A DNA stretch of 64,000 nucleotides from Blautia wexlerae (GTDB taxonomy: Bacteria; Bacillota; Clostridia; Lachnospirales; Lachnospiraceae): contig NZ_JAAIMY010000019.1 in the NCBI RefSeq assembly GCF_013300825.1, positions 1 to 64,000 of the forward strand, read 5' to 3'. The position numbers and the translations under genes are program-made. Below the pieces are notes generated by a model. It made no database searches, was not told the DNA's origin, and worked only from the letters and a program-made list of their open reading frames with translations. Shown here piece by piece: positions 48,455 to 56,863 of this stretch. Position 1 is the first letter of the stretch, and every line of letters starts with the position of its first letter.

Positions 48455-49747
48455 ATGTTAGATATTAAATTTGTGAGAGAAAATCCGGAAGTTGTAAAAC
48501 AGAATATCCGCAACAAATTTCAGGATAATAAACTGGAATTAGTGGATAAAGTTCTGGAGCTGGACAGAGAGAACCGAGAAATTAAACAGGAAGTAGAAGC
48601 TCTTCGTGCAGAGAGAAATAAAATTTCCAAACAGATTGGTGCACTGATGGCACAGGGAAAGAAAGAAGAAGCTGAAGAAGTAAAGAAACAGGTAGCTGCT
48701 TCCGGAAACCGTATTGAAGAACTTTCCGCAAGAGAGAAAGAAGTAGAGGAAGAACTTCTCAAAGATATGATGGTAATTCCGAATATCATTGATCCATCTG
48801 TACCGATTGGTAAAGATGACAGCGAGAACGTAGAAATCGAGAAGTTTGGTGAACCGGTTGTTCCGGATTTTGAAGTGCCATACCATACAGAAATTATGGA
48901 AAACTTTGATGGAATCGATCTTGACAGTGCAAGACGTGTTGCGGGAAATGGTTTCTACTATTTAATGGGAGATATCGCAAGACTTCACTCTGCAGTAATC
49001 TCTTATGCACGTGATTTCATGATAAACAGAGGTTTTACTTACTGTGTACCTCCTTTCATGATCAGAAGCAATGTTGTAACAGGTGTAATGAGTTTTGCTG
49101 AGATGGATGCCATGATGTATAAGATTGAGGGTGAAGATTTATACCTGATCGGAACAAGTGAACATTCCATGATCGGTAAATTTATTGATCAGATCATTCC
49201 TGAGGAAGAACTTCCGAAAACTCTTACAAGCTATTCTCCATGTTTCCGTAAGGAAAAAGGTGCTCATGGACTTGAGGAGAGAGGTGTTTATCGTATCCAT
49301 CAGTTTGAAAAACAGGAAATGATCGTTGTCTGCAGACCGGAAGAGAGTCCGATGTGGTTTGATAAATTATGGCAGAATACAGTAGATCTGTTCCGTTCTC
49401 TGGATATTCCGGTTCGTACACTTGAGTGCTGCTCCGGTGACCTGGCAGACCTGAAAGTAAAATCTCTTGACGTAGAAGCATGGTCTCCACGTCAGAAGAA
49501 ATATTTCGAGGTAGGAAGCTGTTCAAACCTTGGTGATGCACAGGCACGTCGTCTTAAGATCCGTGTAAACGGAAAAGATGGTAAGAAATATCTTGCACAT
49601 ACATTAAATAATACTGTTGTAGCACCGCCCAGAATGTTGATCGCATTCCTGGAGAATAACCTGAATGCAGACGGTTCTGTAAATATTCCGAAAGCTCTGC
49701 AGCCATACATGGGTGGTATGACAAAGATTGAGAAAAAGCACGCTTAA
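48455..49747 (+). CDS. serS: Seryl-tRNA synthetase
   Basis: 430 residues from the ATG at 48455 (CAGGAGG site); the earlier open frame is not used. N-terminal coiled-coil arm (about 25-105) that holds the tRNA-Ser long arm, then a class II core with motif 2 PCFRKEKGAHGLEERGVYRIHQF and motif 3 NTVVAPPRMLIAFLE. It charges the tRNA-Ser seen at the left edge among others. The 183-bp leader has a small hairpin but no T-box. Confidence 0.98.
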   Translation: MLDIKFVRENPEVVKQNIRNKFQDNKLELVDKVLELDRENREIKQEVEALRAERNKISKQIGALMAQGKKEEAEEVKKQVAASGNRIEELSAREKEVEEELLKDMMVIPNIIDPSVPIGKDDSENVEIEKFGEPVVPDFEVPYHTEIMENFDGIDLDSARRVAGNGFYYLMGDIARLHSAVISYARDFMINRGFTYCVPPFMIRSNVVTGVMSFAEMDAMMYKIEGEDLYLIGTSEHSMIGKFIDQIIPEEELPKTLTSYSPCFRKEKGAHGLEERGVYRIHQFEKQEMIVVCRPEESPMWFDKLWQNTVDLFRSLDIPVRTLECCSGDLADLKVKSLDVEAWSPRQKKYFEVGSCSNLGDAQARRLKIRVNGKDGKKYLAHTLNNTVVAPPRMLIAFLENNLNADGSVNIPKALQPYMGGMTKIEKKHA

Positions 49748-49779
49748 TGGAGGGTGAGCTTTTTCAGGGAGGTGTTCTT

Positions 49780-50655
49780 ATGCACAGTTATCTGAGGGCA
49801 GTTGGTTTTTCCAGGATCACCAAAAGAAGCAGTATCAGACAGATCATTACGGATGTGGTTGAAACCTATGACGAGAAAACAGTCATAGAGAACTATCCGG
49901 ATGGTATGTTTGCAGAGTTTTCCAAGAATTATGGATGCGATTGTGGAATTACTGTCTGCGGGCAGTATGATGAAAACAACGTATTTTATCCGGATTATTA
50001 TTTTCCTTTTTTTCGCGGAACAGGCATTACAACACATGAGAGTGTTGTGATAGAAAGACACGCAGACAAAGAATCTTTTGCAGGTGCCTGTGACGATCTG
50101 AGAATTGGGGTTACTTTAATTTTTTATCTTCAGAATGCTGCTGAGTATCTGCAACAGCGTGAAAAAGGCAACATACTTCCGGGTGGCCAGTCTTTAACCC
50201 TTTCCGGGCTGGCCAGGGAAGGAAAAATCCTTTTTCCTGTAGAGAAAGATAAAGAAGCAGTAAAAGCAGAACGTGAACTGACAAAGAACAGAAATCATCT
50301 CATTGCAGCCGCCAGAAACGGTGATGAAGATGCAATGGAAAGCCTTACAATGGAGGATATGGATACATATTCCATGATTTCTCAGCGTATAGTTACAGAC
50401 GATATTTTTTCAATAGTGGATTCCTATTTCATGCCATATGGGATTGAATGTGATCAATATAGTGTCATGGGTGAGATTCTGGATTTTATGACATTCAAGA
50501 ACATTATAACAGGAGAAGAAATCTGCCAGCTTACATTAGACTGTAATGATATGCAGTTTGATGTTTGTATCAATAAGAATGATTTGCTGGGGGAGCCAAA
50601 GATCGGACGTAGATTCAAAGGAATCATATGGCTCCAGGGACAGTTGCACTATTAA
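49780..50655 (+). CDS. DUF3881 family protein
   Basis: 291 residues from the ATG at 49780 (GGGAGGTG site), starting MHSYLRAVGFSRI as in DUF3881 members. No signal peptide or membrane span; mixed alpha/beta with a charged helix (about 170-205). A conserved cytoplasmic protein of Lachnospiraceae without known function. It begins 33 bp after serS. Confidence 0.87.
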   Translation: MHSYLRAVGFSRITKRSSIRQIITDVVETYDEKTVIENYPDGMFAEFSKNYGCDCGITVCGQYDENNVFYPDYYFPFFRGTGITTHESVVIERHADKESFAGACDDLRIGVTLIFYLQNAAEYLQQREKGNILPGGQSLTLSGLAREGKILFPVEKDKEAVKAERELTKNRNHLIAAARNGDEDAMESLTMEDMDTYSMISQRIVTDDIFSIVDSYFMPYGIECDQYSVMGEILDFMTFKNIITGEEICQLTLDCNDMQFDVCINKNDLLGEPKIGRRFKGIIWLQGQLHY

Positions 50656-50680
50656 AATTAAAAGATATGTTTAGAATGAT

Positions 50681-50716
50681 AGCATGGACGAGAGTACTTC
50701 GCCCATGCTTTTTTTG
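50681..50716 (+). terminator. Intrinsic terminator after the DUF3881 gene
   Basis: AGCATGGACGA, loop, TTCGCCCATGCTTTTTTT: about ten pairs with a T run. Confidence 0.85.
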
Positions 50717-50742
50717 TGTCATAGTACTTCGAACTCTGCTGA

Positions 50743-50883
50743 ACTGTCTTAAATGCATTATTTACGAGGATTGCTATAAGACGTACAGAACAGAAATGGA
50801 ATGAAGATATACAGGAAAACACCGGAAATCCAGAAGATACCACATTTCTGGAAGTAAAGGGAGATGTACTTTCTATGTGTTGA
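50743..50883 (+). pseudogene. Possible decayed coding fragment
   Basis: Between two stop codons the plus frame reads 46 codons with protein-like composition (e.g. RRTEQKWNEDIQENTGNPED), without a start codon or ribosome site. It is too short to identify and may be the tail of a lost gene, or chance. Confidence 0.3.
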
Positions 50884-50994
50884 TTTATTTGTAACATTTT
50901 TCGTTTATAGATGTTATATTAGTGAAAGAGATAAAAAACTGGAAACAAAACAGATATGAAAGGTGTATCCGGCGCAAAAATCAAGGAAGGGGGA

Positions 50995-51513
50995 ATGATA
51001 GAAGTGGATAATCAAATCTTATTAAAGCTTTACAGCCTTTATCAGAAAGAATTATATTTATATTTGTATTCACTTTGTGGGGATAGACATCTGGCAGAAG
51101 ATTTGCTCCATGAAACCTTCCTGAAAGCACTTCTGGCCTTGCCGGACGGACATGGCAATATGCGGGCATGGCTCTATATGGTAGCGAGAAACTTGTTCTA
51201 TAATCAACAGAAAAAGAAATCACGGGAGATTCTGATGGATGAACAGATGTATCCTTTAGAAGAAAAAACGGAGAAAGGTCTGCCTGAAAAAATTTTCGAG
51301 GAAGAAGACAGGCGAATGCTTTATCAGGCAATCCGCAGACTGGATATAAAGAAGCGGGAAATCATTCAGATGCAGTATTTTGGCGGAATGACACAGAAAG
51401 AAATCGCGGCAGTTTTACATATCACGTTGGAAAATGTACGGGTGCTTGCATACCGGGCAAGGAAAGAATTAAAAAAATATCTGGAAGAGTGTAGAAAGGA
51501 GGAATCTCAATGA
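50995..51513 (+). CDS. ECF-type RNA polymerase sigma factor
   Basis: 172 residues from the ATG at 50995, just after AAGGAAGGGGG. Sigma region 2 (about 10-75: HLAEDLLHETFLKALLAL, AWLYMVARNLFYN) and region 4 (about 110-165: MTQKEIAAVLHITLENVRVLAYRARKELK) are present, without regions 1 and 3. It directs transcription of an extracytoplasmic-stress regulon. The next gene, overlapping it by 4 bp, is its anti-sigma partner. Upstream GTAAC near 50889 might be part of an autoregulated promoter, not certain. Confidence 0.93.
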   Translation: MIEVDNQILLKLYSLYQKELYLYLYSLCGDRHLAEDLLHETFLKALLALPDGHGNMRAWLYMVARNLFYNQQKKKSREILMDEQMYPLEEKTEKGLPEKIFEEEDRRMLYQAIRRLDIKKREIIQMQYFGGMTQKEIAAVLHITLENVRVLAYRARKELKKYLEECRKEESQ

Positions 51514-52787
51514 CGTATCGTGAGTTACTGAACTTATATAAACAGGGAAAATTGGACGATGTTAGAAAAAAAGAAGTTGAAGCATCTATTGAAAAACAAG
51601 ACGCAATCAGTGAATTTCTCTATGAAGAAGGTGAGATACCAGAATTTTCTGATCTGGAAAGTGAGAATGCAGAGAATCCGGAAAATGAAGAATGGTTATC
51701 AGGACAGAAAAACAATCAAAAAGATGAAATCAACAGGCAATTTATAAAAGAAATCAGGTGGTCAATCCGCAAGGCTTTTATTAAAATGGGAATAATTGTA
51801 GGAGTAGCTGTCCTTGTAATTGTTTTATGTGCTGTATTTATCCTTCCAAAGGCCGTGTCAGATTTTTATTATAATCCCAATGAAGTAGTTGGTAAATATG
51901 AAGAAATGACTACGACCAGAATGGATTTGGATCTTTCTGTTTATTCTGAGCTGTTTTTGCCGGGTAATCATCGTAGTCAGGTCAGTGCGGTATCGAGAGG
52001 GTATGGTGAATACGATATTATCATTCCGCAGACTTTTAGTTGGACTGGAAAATTCACTTCTGTCAGCGGACGTTTGGTGCGAGGAAACCTTACTTTTTAT
52101 GACAATAACATATTGAGCAGACCACTTATGCAGTTTTATCTTCCGGGAGATACGACCGCATGGGAGGCGTGGGAAGTGGATGAAAATGGAAAAGAAACTA
52201 AAGTAGACACAGAAATGCGTAAGGAGGAAAGCGTTCAGGATTCCAAAGATGCAATCGCAGAATACAATGATAACGACTGGTATCTTGCCTATGTTTCCAT
52301 AAATGATATTGTGGATTACAGAGATTTTATTGAGTGGTATCAGAAGCTGTCTGATGATAAAGAACTGGAATGGGGAGAACTCTGGTGTGCAGTTCATACG
52401 GAAGACGCGGATGGTTACTGTGTGGAACCAAACATTGGCTTTTGCCCGTATCCGTCGGGGATGAGCATGAATTGGGACAGAGAGAAATATCCGTATCTGT
52501 CGTTTCTGGATAATACAGATATCTGTCATGATGTGGATGTGACAGACGAAGAAACTATGCAGACTCATTTTATCAGCATGCTTTCCTACATTCAGGATTA
52601 TGACGACATTATTTCAATGATGGGACAGACGACGGATTCTCCGAACAGATACCAGGATATGATTAACTACGTAAAGAAAAATGGGCTGAAGATCCATGGC
52701 TTTGCAGTTTATGCAAAGAAAAAGAATCTTCTCGAATTATATAAACAAGATATGGTGTCCTATGTCCAGACAATACTACAAAATTAA
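51510..52787 (+). CDS. Transmembrane anti-sigma factor
   Basis: 425 residues: cytoplasmic N-terminal part (1-90), one membrane span (about 96-116: MGIIVGVAVLVIVLCAVFI), and a large outside domain of the Sigma_reg_N/Sigma_reg_C type (WYLAYVSINDIVDYRDFIEWYQKL). It should hold the sigma factor at the membrane until a signal reaches the outer domain. The N-terminus of such proteins usually binds the sigma factor; no zinc motif is seen. Overlaps the sigma gene by 4 bp and is followed by a terminator. Confidence 0.88.
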   Translation: MTYRELLNLYKQGKLDDVRKKEVEASIEKQDAISEFLYEEGEIPEFSDLESENAENPENEEWLSGQKNNQKDEINRQFIKEIRWSIRKAFIKMGIIVGVAVLVIVLCAVFILPKAVSDFYYNPNEVVGKYEEMTTTRMDLDLSVYSELFLPGNHRSQVSAVSRGYGEYDIIIPQTFSWTGKFTSVSGRLVRGNLTFYDNNILSRPLMQFYLPGDTTAWEAWEVDENGKETKVDTEMRKEESVQDSKDAIAEYNDNDWYLAYVSINDIVDYRDFIEWYQKLSDDKELEWGELWCAVHTEDADGYCVEPNIGFCPYPSGMSMNWDREKYPYLSFLDNTDICHDVDVTDEETMQTHFISMLSYIQDYDDIISMMGQTTDSPNRYQDMINYVKKNGLKIHGFAVYAKKKNLLELYKQDMVSYVQTILQN

Positions 52788-52792
52788 GAAAG

Positions 52793-52832
52793 AAGTGCAG
52801 ATATATCAGAAGAGATATTTCTGCACTTTTTT
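52793..52832 (+). terminator. Intrinsic terminator of the sigma/anti-sigma operon
   Basis: AAGTGCAGATATAT and ATATTTCTGCACTT pair around a short loop, followed by TTTTTT. The stem is long and the T run is immediate. Confidence 0.9.
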
Positions 52833-52962
52833 AATCAAATCAGGTAAGCAGCGAAGCGGATTGTGAATATTTTTCTGAATGTAAAATTTAAAATGAGAAG
52901 CATAGATTATGCTTGTAATTTTTCTTTAGATATAGTAAAATCATAGCTATGGGTTAGGAATT

Positions 52963-53012
52963 CTCATAGTTCAGTTAGATATAGTATTCGTCTCTATAAA
53001 GAGAGCAGGGGT
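52963..53012 (+). pseudogene. Decayed tRNA-like sequence
   Basis: Positions 52963-52994 match 24 of 32 bases of the tRNA-Arg 5' half (53144-53175), including TCATAG, TCAG, GATA, TCG and CTC; most differences are C to T or G to A. The anticodon stem is broken and no T arm is found. It looks like a tRNA relic 180 bp upstream of the intact gene. Confidence 0.4.
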
Positions 53013-53051
53013 ATTTCTCTGAGAAAAAAAACAACCCAGAAAAATCTGTGA

Positions 53052-53080
53052 TTGACAGCTTGTAAAAGAGCTGATAATCT
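53052..53080 (+). promoter_or_regulatory. tRNA-Arg promoter
   Basis: Perfect TTGACA (53052-53057), 17-bp spacer, TAATCT (53075-53080), starting transcription about 55 bp before the tRNA. Confidence 0.82.
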
Positions 53081-53140
53081 AATATATGGCCGAAGGGAAA
53101 AATTCCAGAAACCCAGTAAAATCAAGGGTTTGCGGCATGT

Positions 53141-53214
53141 GTCGTCATAGCTCAGCTGGATAGAGCACTCGCCTCCTAAGCGAGGGGTCGGAGGTTCAAA
53201 TCCTCTTGGCGACG
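53141..53214 (+). tRNA. tRNA-Arg (anticodon CCU)
   Basis: 74-nt tRNA with acceptor arms GTCGTCA/TGGCGAC (one wobble), D arm AGCTCAGCTGGATAGAGCA, anticodon stem CTCGC/GCGAG with loop CTCCTAA (CCT), and T arm GGAGGTTCAAATCCTC. It reads AGG. No encoded CCA. tRNA-Arg genes often serve as insertion sites; a repeat-rich gap follows. Confidence 0.95.
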
Positions 53215-53220
53215 GGCTTC

Positions 53221-53266
53221 AAAGCGTTCGAAAATGTTAGCTGGATTAGCTGACAACGAACGCTTT
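53221..53266 (+). terminator. Hairpin terminator after tRNA-Arg
   Basis: AAAGCGTTCG pairs with CGAACGCTTTT; an inner GTTAGCT/AGCTGAC stem extends it. A T-rich tract follows. It also contains the first two TTAGCTG repeats. Confidence 0.75.
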
Positions 53267-53510
53267 TGTTATTTTCAAATCACGTTCGTGACACAAAATT
53301 CCATTCAAAATGATCAATTTCCAGCTAACGCAATCCGATTTTTGTTAGCTGACAGCTAATCAAAATCACCGGTTTGCAAACATGGGTTTTAGGAAGTCCA
53401 GCTAACATTTGGGTTCCGCTCTGTTGTCACCCCTTATTTGGGGATGCAAATCAGAGAAAAGGCGGGAAAAGAAACAATCTCTCCCAAACTTGCAAACATA
53501 AATTAGCTGA
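53236..53510. repeat. TTAGCTG repeat cluster downstream of tRNA-Arg
   Basis: Seven copies of TTAGCTG on either strand: 53236-53244 (+), 53245-53253 (+), 53321-53329 (-), the perfect palindrome TTAGCTGACAGCTAA at 53345-53359 (two copies), 53398-53406 (-), and 53502-53510 (+). The gap 53267-53631 holds no supported gene. It resembles a set of protein-binding sites; see findings. Confidence 0.55.
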
Positions 53511-53631
53511 GCAAGCCAGTTTATCATCGTCATGGATACCTGGTTTGAAAGACTGATGGCGGAATAATAGATGCTGTGATAGAATGAAGAAAAGGATTTG
53601 AGGTGCAAACTGGAATTTGGAGGAAAGTATA

Positions 53632-53961
53632 ATGAGTATAGTTGTTAATATATATTATTCCGGCGAAAATGGTTCTGCGCGAAAATTTGCAAAGGAGATG
53701 ATTTCAAGCGGTACTGTTGATGCAATTAGAAATGAAGCGGGGAACATTAGATATGATTATTTTTTCCCTCTGGGAGATGAGGAAACTGTGCTACTGATTG
53801 ACAGTTGGGAAAATCAAGAGAGCATTGACTTTCACCATCAATCACCCATGATGAATAAGATTGCGGAGTTAAGAGATAAATATAATCTTCACATGAAAGT
53901 AGAGCGATATCGGTCAGAAGATACGATTCCTGACACTGATCAAAAATATATAAGAAATTGA
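53632..53961 (+). CDS. ABM-domain quinol monooxygenase-like protein
   Basis: 109 residues from the ATG at 53632, after GGAGGA. A single antibiotic-biosynthesis-monooxygenase (YgiN-like) ferredoxin fold: IVVNIYYSGENGSARKFAKEM, NIRYDYFFPLGDEETVLLIDSWENQESIDFHHQS, typical of putative quinol monooxygenases. It needs no cofactor in characterised relatives. It stands alone, 30 bp from the convergent MerR gene. Confidence 0.85.
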   Translation: MSIVVNIYYSGENGSARKFAKEMISSGTVDAIRNEAGNIRYDYFFPLGDEETVLLIDSWENQESIDFHHQSPMMNKIAELRDKYNLHMKVERYRSEDTIPDTDQKYIRN

Positions 53962-53991
53962 CAACTTCCAGTTTGATGGAGAAAGCAAAAA

Positions 53992-54429
53992 TCAGTCATG
54001 CCCTTTATCATATAGTTTCTGTATATTTTTTGGAAGTTTGTCAGGCAACATGGCATTTATAGCATCTTCGTTACCATCTTTCATTGCTGTTTCGTAATAC
54101 CAGCACTTGAATTTTAAGAGGGAGAGAGTTTTTTGAAGTTCCTGAATTTCAGTTTCAACAGCTGATTTTCTGGTTTCAAATAATTCTTTCCTTTTTTCAT
54201 AGCTGGAGCTGCCTTCAGATACCCAGATAAAAAATTGCTTTATATCTTTTATCTCAAGACCGGATTTCTTCAGACATTCAATGATACGAAGTGCTTCTAA
54301 TTCATTATCGCTGAAATAACGGATATTTCCTTTGCGTTCCAGATTAGGGAAAAAGCCTTCCTTGTCATAATACCTTAATGTAGAAACAGGAAGATTAAAC
54401 ATTGCAGAGACCTGACCGATTGTATACAT
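53992..54429 (-). CDS. MerR-family transcriptional regulator
   Basis: 145 residues. N-terminal winged HTH (YTIGQVSAMFNLPVSTLRYYDKEGFFPNLERKGNIRYF), a helix region and a coiled coil (about 75-110) for dimerisation; the C-terminal part is short with one Cys (KCWYYE), so the ligand is unclear. It is divergent from the hydrolase operon, and the perfect operator between them fits this protein. Confidence 0.93.
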   Translation of the reverse strand: MYTIGQVSAMFNLPVSTLRYYDKEGFFPNLERKGNIRYFSDNELEALRIIECLKKSGLEIKDIKQFFIWVSEGSSSYEKRKELFETRKSAVETEIQELQKTLSLLKFKCWYYETAMKDGNEDAINAMLPDKLPKNIQKLYDKGHD

Positions 54430-54454
54430 AAAAAACCTTCTTTCAAATTTATGC

Positions 54455-54485
54455 TTGACCTAAAGTTAACTTTAGGTTGTAAGAT
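54455..54485 (+). promoter_or_regulatory. MerR-type promoter and operator
   Basis: TTGACC (54455-54460) and TAAGAT (54480-54485) are separated by 19 bp, the overlong spacing of MerR-controlled promoters. The spacer holds the perfect 20-bp palindrome ACCTAAAGTTAACTTTAGGT (54458-54477). MerR would twist the DNA to activate the hydrolase operon. Confidence 0.88.
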
Positions 54486-54548
54486 ATTTATATCATATAC
54501 TATTGTTAGTGTAATTACAAGAAATTTTGCATATGGAGGATGTTAAAT

Positions 54549-55547
54549 ATGTTAAAAACAGAAAAATTAAAGCTGGTATCTGAATGGGATAAAACTTTTC
54601 CACAGAGTGAAAAAGTAGACCATAAGAAAGTGACATTTGTAAATCGTTATGGAATCACACTTGCCGCAGATTTGTATAAACCGAAAAATGCATCTGGGAA
54701 ATATCCTGCGATTGCCGTAAGCGGACCATTTGGGGCAGTCAAAGAACAGTGTTCCGGATTATATGCACAGACAATGGCTGAAAGAGGATATTTAACGATT
54801 GCATTTGACCCTTCTTTTACGGGGGAAAGTGGAGGCTATCCAAGATTTATGGCTTCTCCAGATATTAATACAGAAGATTTTATGGCTGCTGTTGATTTCC
54901 TTTCTGTTCGGGAAGATGTGGATCTGGATAAAATAGGAATCATTGGAATCTGCGGCTGGGGTGGAATGGCTCTTAACGCAGCTGCGTTGGATACAAGAAT
55001 AAAAGCAACCGTTGCTTCTACCATGTATGATATGACAAGAGTAAATGTGAATGGATACTTTGATTCTGAGGACAGTGAAGAAGCACGTTATGCAAAGAAA
55101 CAGTCACTGAATACCCTTAGGACAGAAGAATACCGTAAAGGCGAATATTCAAGAGGCGGTGGTTGTGTTCCCCTTCCGGTTCCGGAAGATGCACCTTTCT
55201 TCGTAAAAGATTACAGTGAGTATTATAAAGGCAGATGTTATCATAAAAGGAGTCTGAATTCAAATGATGGCTGGAACAGTATTGGATGTATGTCATTTAT
55301 GAATCAGCCAATATTAAAGTACAGTAATGAAATCAGAAGTGCAGTCCTTATCATTCATGGAGAAAAAGCACACAGCTATTATTTTGGAAAAGATGCTTAT
55401 GAAAATATGATTAAGAACAGCAAGTACACATCCAATAAAGAACTGCTGATAATTCCGGGAGCTGTTCATACAGATCTATACGATAATCCGGATGTGATCC
55501 CATTTGACAAAATTCAGAAATTTTTTAAAGAAAACGGAGTTGGTTAA
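54549..55547 (+). CDS. Alpha/beta-hydrolase, DLH-like
   Basis: 332 residues from the ATG at 54549 (TGGAGGA site, 8 bp); the ATG at 54540 overlaps that site. A serine/cysteine hydrolase fold of the dienelactone-hydrolase/acetyl-xylan-esterase type: RYGITLAADLYKP, the elbow GICGWGGMAL (Cys at the nucleophile position), and a C-terminal PGAVHTDLYD with the likely catalytic His. First gene of a MerR-controlled operon with an O-acetyltransferase and a flavodoxin-like reductase. Substrate unknown. Confidence 0.88.
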   Translation: MLKTEKLKLVSEWDKTFPQSEKVDHKKVTFVNRYGITLAADLYKPKNASGKYPAIAVSGPFGAVKEQCSGLYAQTMAERGYLTIAFDPSFTGESGGYPRFMASPDINTEDFMAAVDFLSVREDVDLDKIGIIGICGWGGMALNAAALDTRIKATVASTMYDMTRVNVNGYFDSEDSEEARYAKKQSLNTLRTEEYRKGEYSRGGGCVPLPVPEDAPFFVKDYSEYYKGRCYHKRSLNSNDGWNSIGCMSFMNQPILKYSNEIRSAVLIIHGEKAHSYYFGKDAYENMIKNSKYTSNKELLIIPGAVHTDLYDNPDVIPFDKIQKFFKENGVG

Positions 55548-55549
55548 TT

Positions 55550-56140
55550 ATGACGTGTGAAGAATATTTGAGTAATATGAAGCCCGGATATATCGTAGAT
55601 GGTGGAAGTGAAGAACATCTGGTTATGCATGAGCTGTCTCAAAGGGCATTAAAGATAACGATGGAGCTGAATAACAAATATCATACAAAAGAAGAAATTA
55701 TACAGCTTATGTCGGAACTTACCGGACAAAAAATAGATGAAAGTTTTGGAATGTTTCCTCCGTTTTATACGGATTGTGGGCGAAATATCCATATAGGCAA
55801 AAATGTTTTTATTAATGCAGGATGTAAGTTTCAGGATCAGGGTGGTATTTTTATAGAGGATGGAACTCTGATCGGACATAATGCAGTACTGGCAACGATC
55901 AATCATATGGAAGATCCCGAGAAAAGAGCTAGTATGATATTTCAGCCGATTCACATTGAAAAAAATGTATGGCTTGGAGCAAATGTGACGGTTCTTCCAG
56001 GGGTTACAATTGGTGAAGGTTCGATCATTGCAGCCGGAGCAGTTGTAACAAAAGATGTTCCGGCCAATATGATTGCGGCAGGAGTGCCTGCGAAAGTTAT
56101 ACGGAAGGTTAAAAAAGACACTGAAAAAGGAGAAATTTAA
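55550..56140 (+). CDS. Sugar O-acetyltransferase (maltose/galactoside type)
   Basis: 196 residues. N-terminal Mac domain (about 3-55) and left-handed beta-helix hexapeptide repeats (GRNIHIGKNVFINAGC, GGIFIEDGTLIGHNAVLATINH, GANVTVLPGVTIGEGSIIAAG), with the catalytic His in NHMEDPE. It moves acetyl from acetyl-CoA to a sugar or related acceptor. The hydrolase stop and this start are 2 bp apart. Confidence 0.93.
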   Translation: MTCEEYLSNMKPGYIVDGGSEEHLVMHELSQRALKITMELNNKYHTKEEIIQLMSELTGQKIDESFGMFPPFYTDCGRNIHIGKNVFINAGCKFQDQGGIFIEDGTLIGHNAVLATINHMEDPEKRASMIFQPIHIEKNVWLGANVTVLPGVTIGEGSIIAAGAVVTKDVPANMIAAGVPAKVIRKVKKDTEKGEI

Positions 56141-56142
56141 TC

Positions 56143-56685
56143 ATGGCAAAAAAAGTATTGATCATATCGACAAGTCTTCGAGGAGGCAGCAATTCTGATA
56201 TGCTTGCAAATGAGTGTGCGAAGGGAGCGAAAGAAGTGGGGCATGATGTGGAACTGCTTTCTTTGAAAGGAAAAGATATCAAATATTGTATCGGTTGTTT
56301 ATCCTGTCAGAAGACTGGAATGTGTGTATTGAAGGATGATGTTGCAGATATTATGGCAAAGGTAAAGGATGCAGAGGTCATTGTCTATGCAACACCAATT
56401 TATTACTATGAGATGTGCGGCCAGATGAAAACACTTCTTGATAGATTGAATCCGTTATATTCGACAGATTATTCATTCAGAGATATTTATATGATTGCAA
56501 CTGCCGCTGAGAATGATGAAAGTGCATTTGAAAAAGCCTACAATGGTCTGCAGGGATGGGTAGACTGTTTTGAAAAGGCTTCCTTAAAAGGCATCGTAAG
56601 TGGCGGTGGAATTGATGACGCAAATACAGCTGCAAGCCATGTGGATGTGATGAAGAAAGCATATGAACTTGGAAGGGAATTATAA
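56143..56685 (+). CDS. Flavodoxin-family NAD(P)H-dependent FMN reductase
   Basis: 180 residues with the flavodoxin-like fold: TSLRGGSNSDMLANE (FMN phosphate loop), CIGCLSCQKTGMCVLKDD (a Cys-rich turn typical of iron-sulfur flavoproteins, three or four cysteines), and ATPIYYYEMCGQMKTLLDR. It likely reduces a small substrate using flavin. Last gene of the MerR operon, AAGGAG site overlapping the previous stop. Confidence 0.9.
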   Translation: MAKKVLIISTSLRGGSNSDMLANECAKGAKEVGHDVELLSLKGKDIKYCIGCLSCQKTGMCVLKDDVADIMAKVKDAEVIVYATPIYYYEMCGQMKTLLDRLNPLYSTDYSFRDIYMIATAAENDESAFEKAYNGLQGWVDCFEKASLKGIVSGGGIDDANTAASHVDVMKKAYELGREL

Positions 56686-56777
56686 TTTGTTGGTTGTCGC
56701 TACAAGAAAATCCATAACTTCAAGATGTGTAGGGCTGATAATCAGTCATTCTATGATTAGAAAAAAGAGATAATTAC

Positions 56778-56829
56778 AATCAATAACGCCGGTGCGGGAT
56801 TTTGATATCCAGTACCGGCGTTATTGATT
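56778..56829. terminator. Bidirectional terminator hairpin
   Basis: AATCAATAACGCCGGT pairs perfectly with ACCGGCGTTATTGATT (16 pairs). It lies between two converging genes and can serve both, though T runs are weak. Confidence 0.75.
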
Positions 56830-56863
56830 CCACAGGGGCTTGGGGGTGTAGCCACCAAATATA

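Noticed and set aside
50658-50897. 79-codon minus-strand frame after the DUF3881 gene
   Set aside because: It crosses the terminator hairpin and has no start context; the plus-strand fragment in the same place is a better, though weak, candidate.
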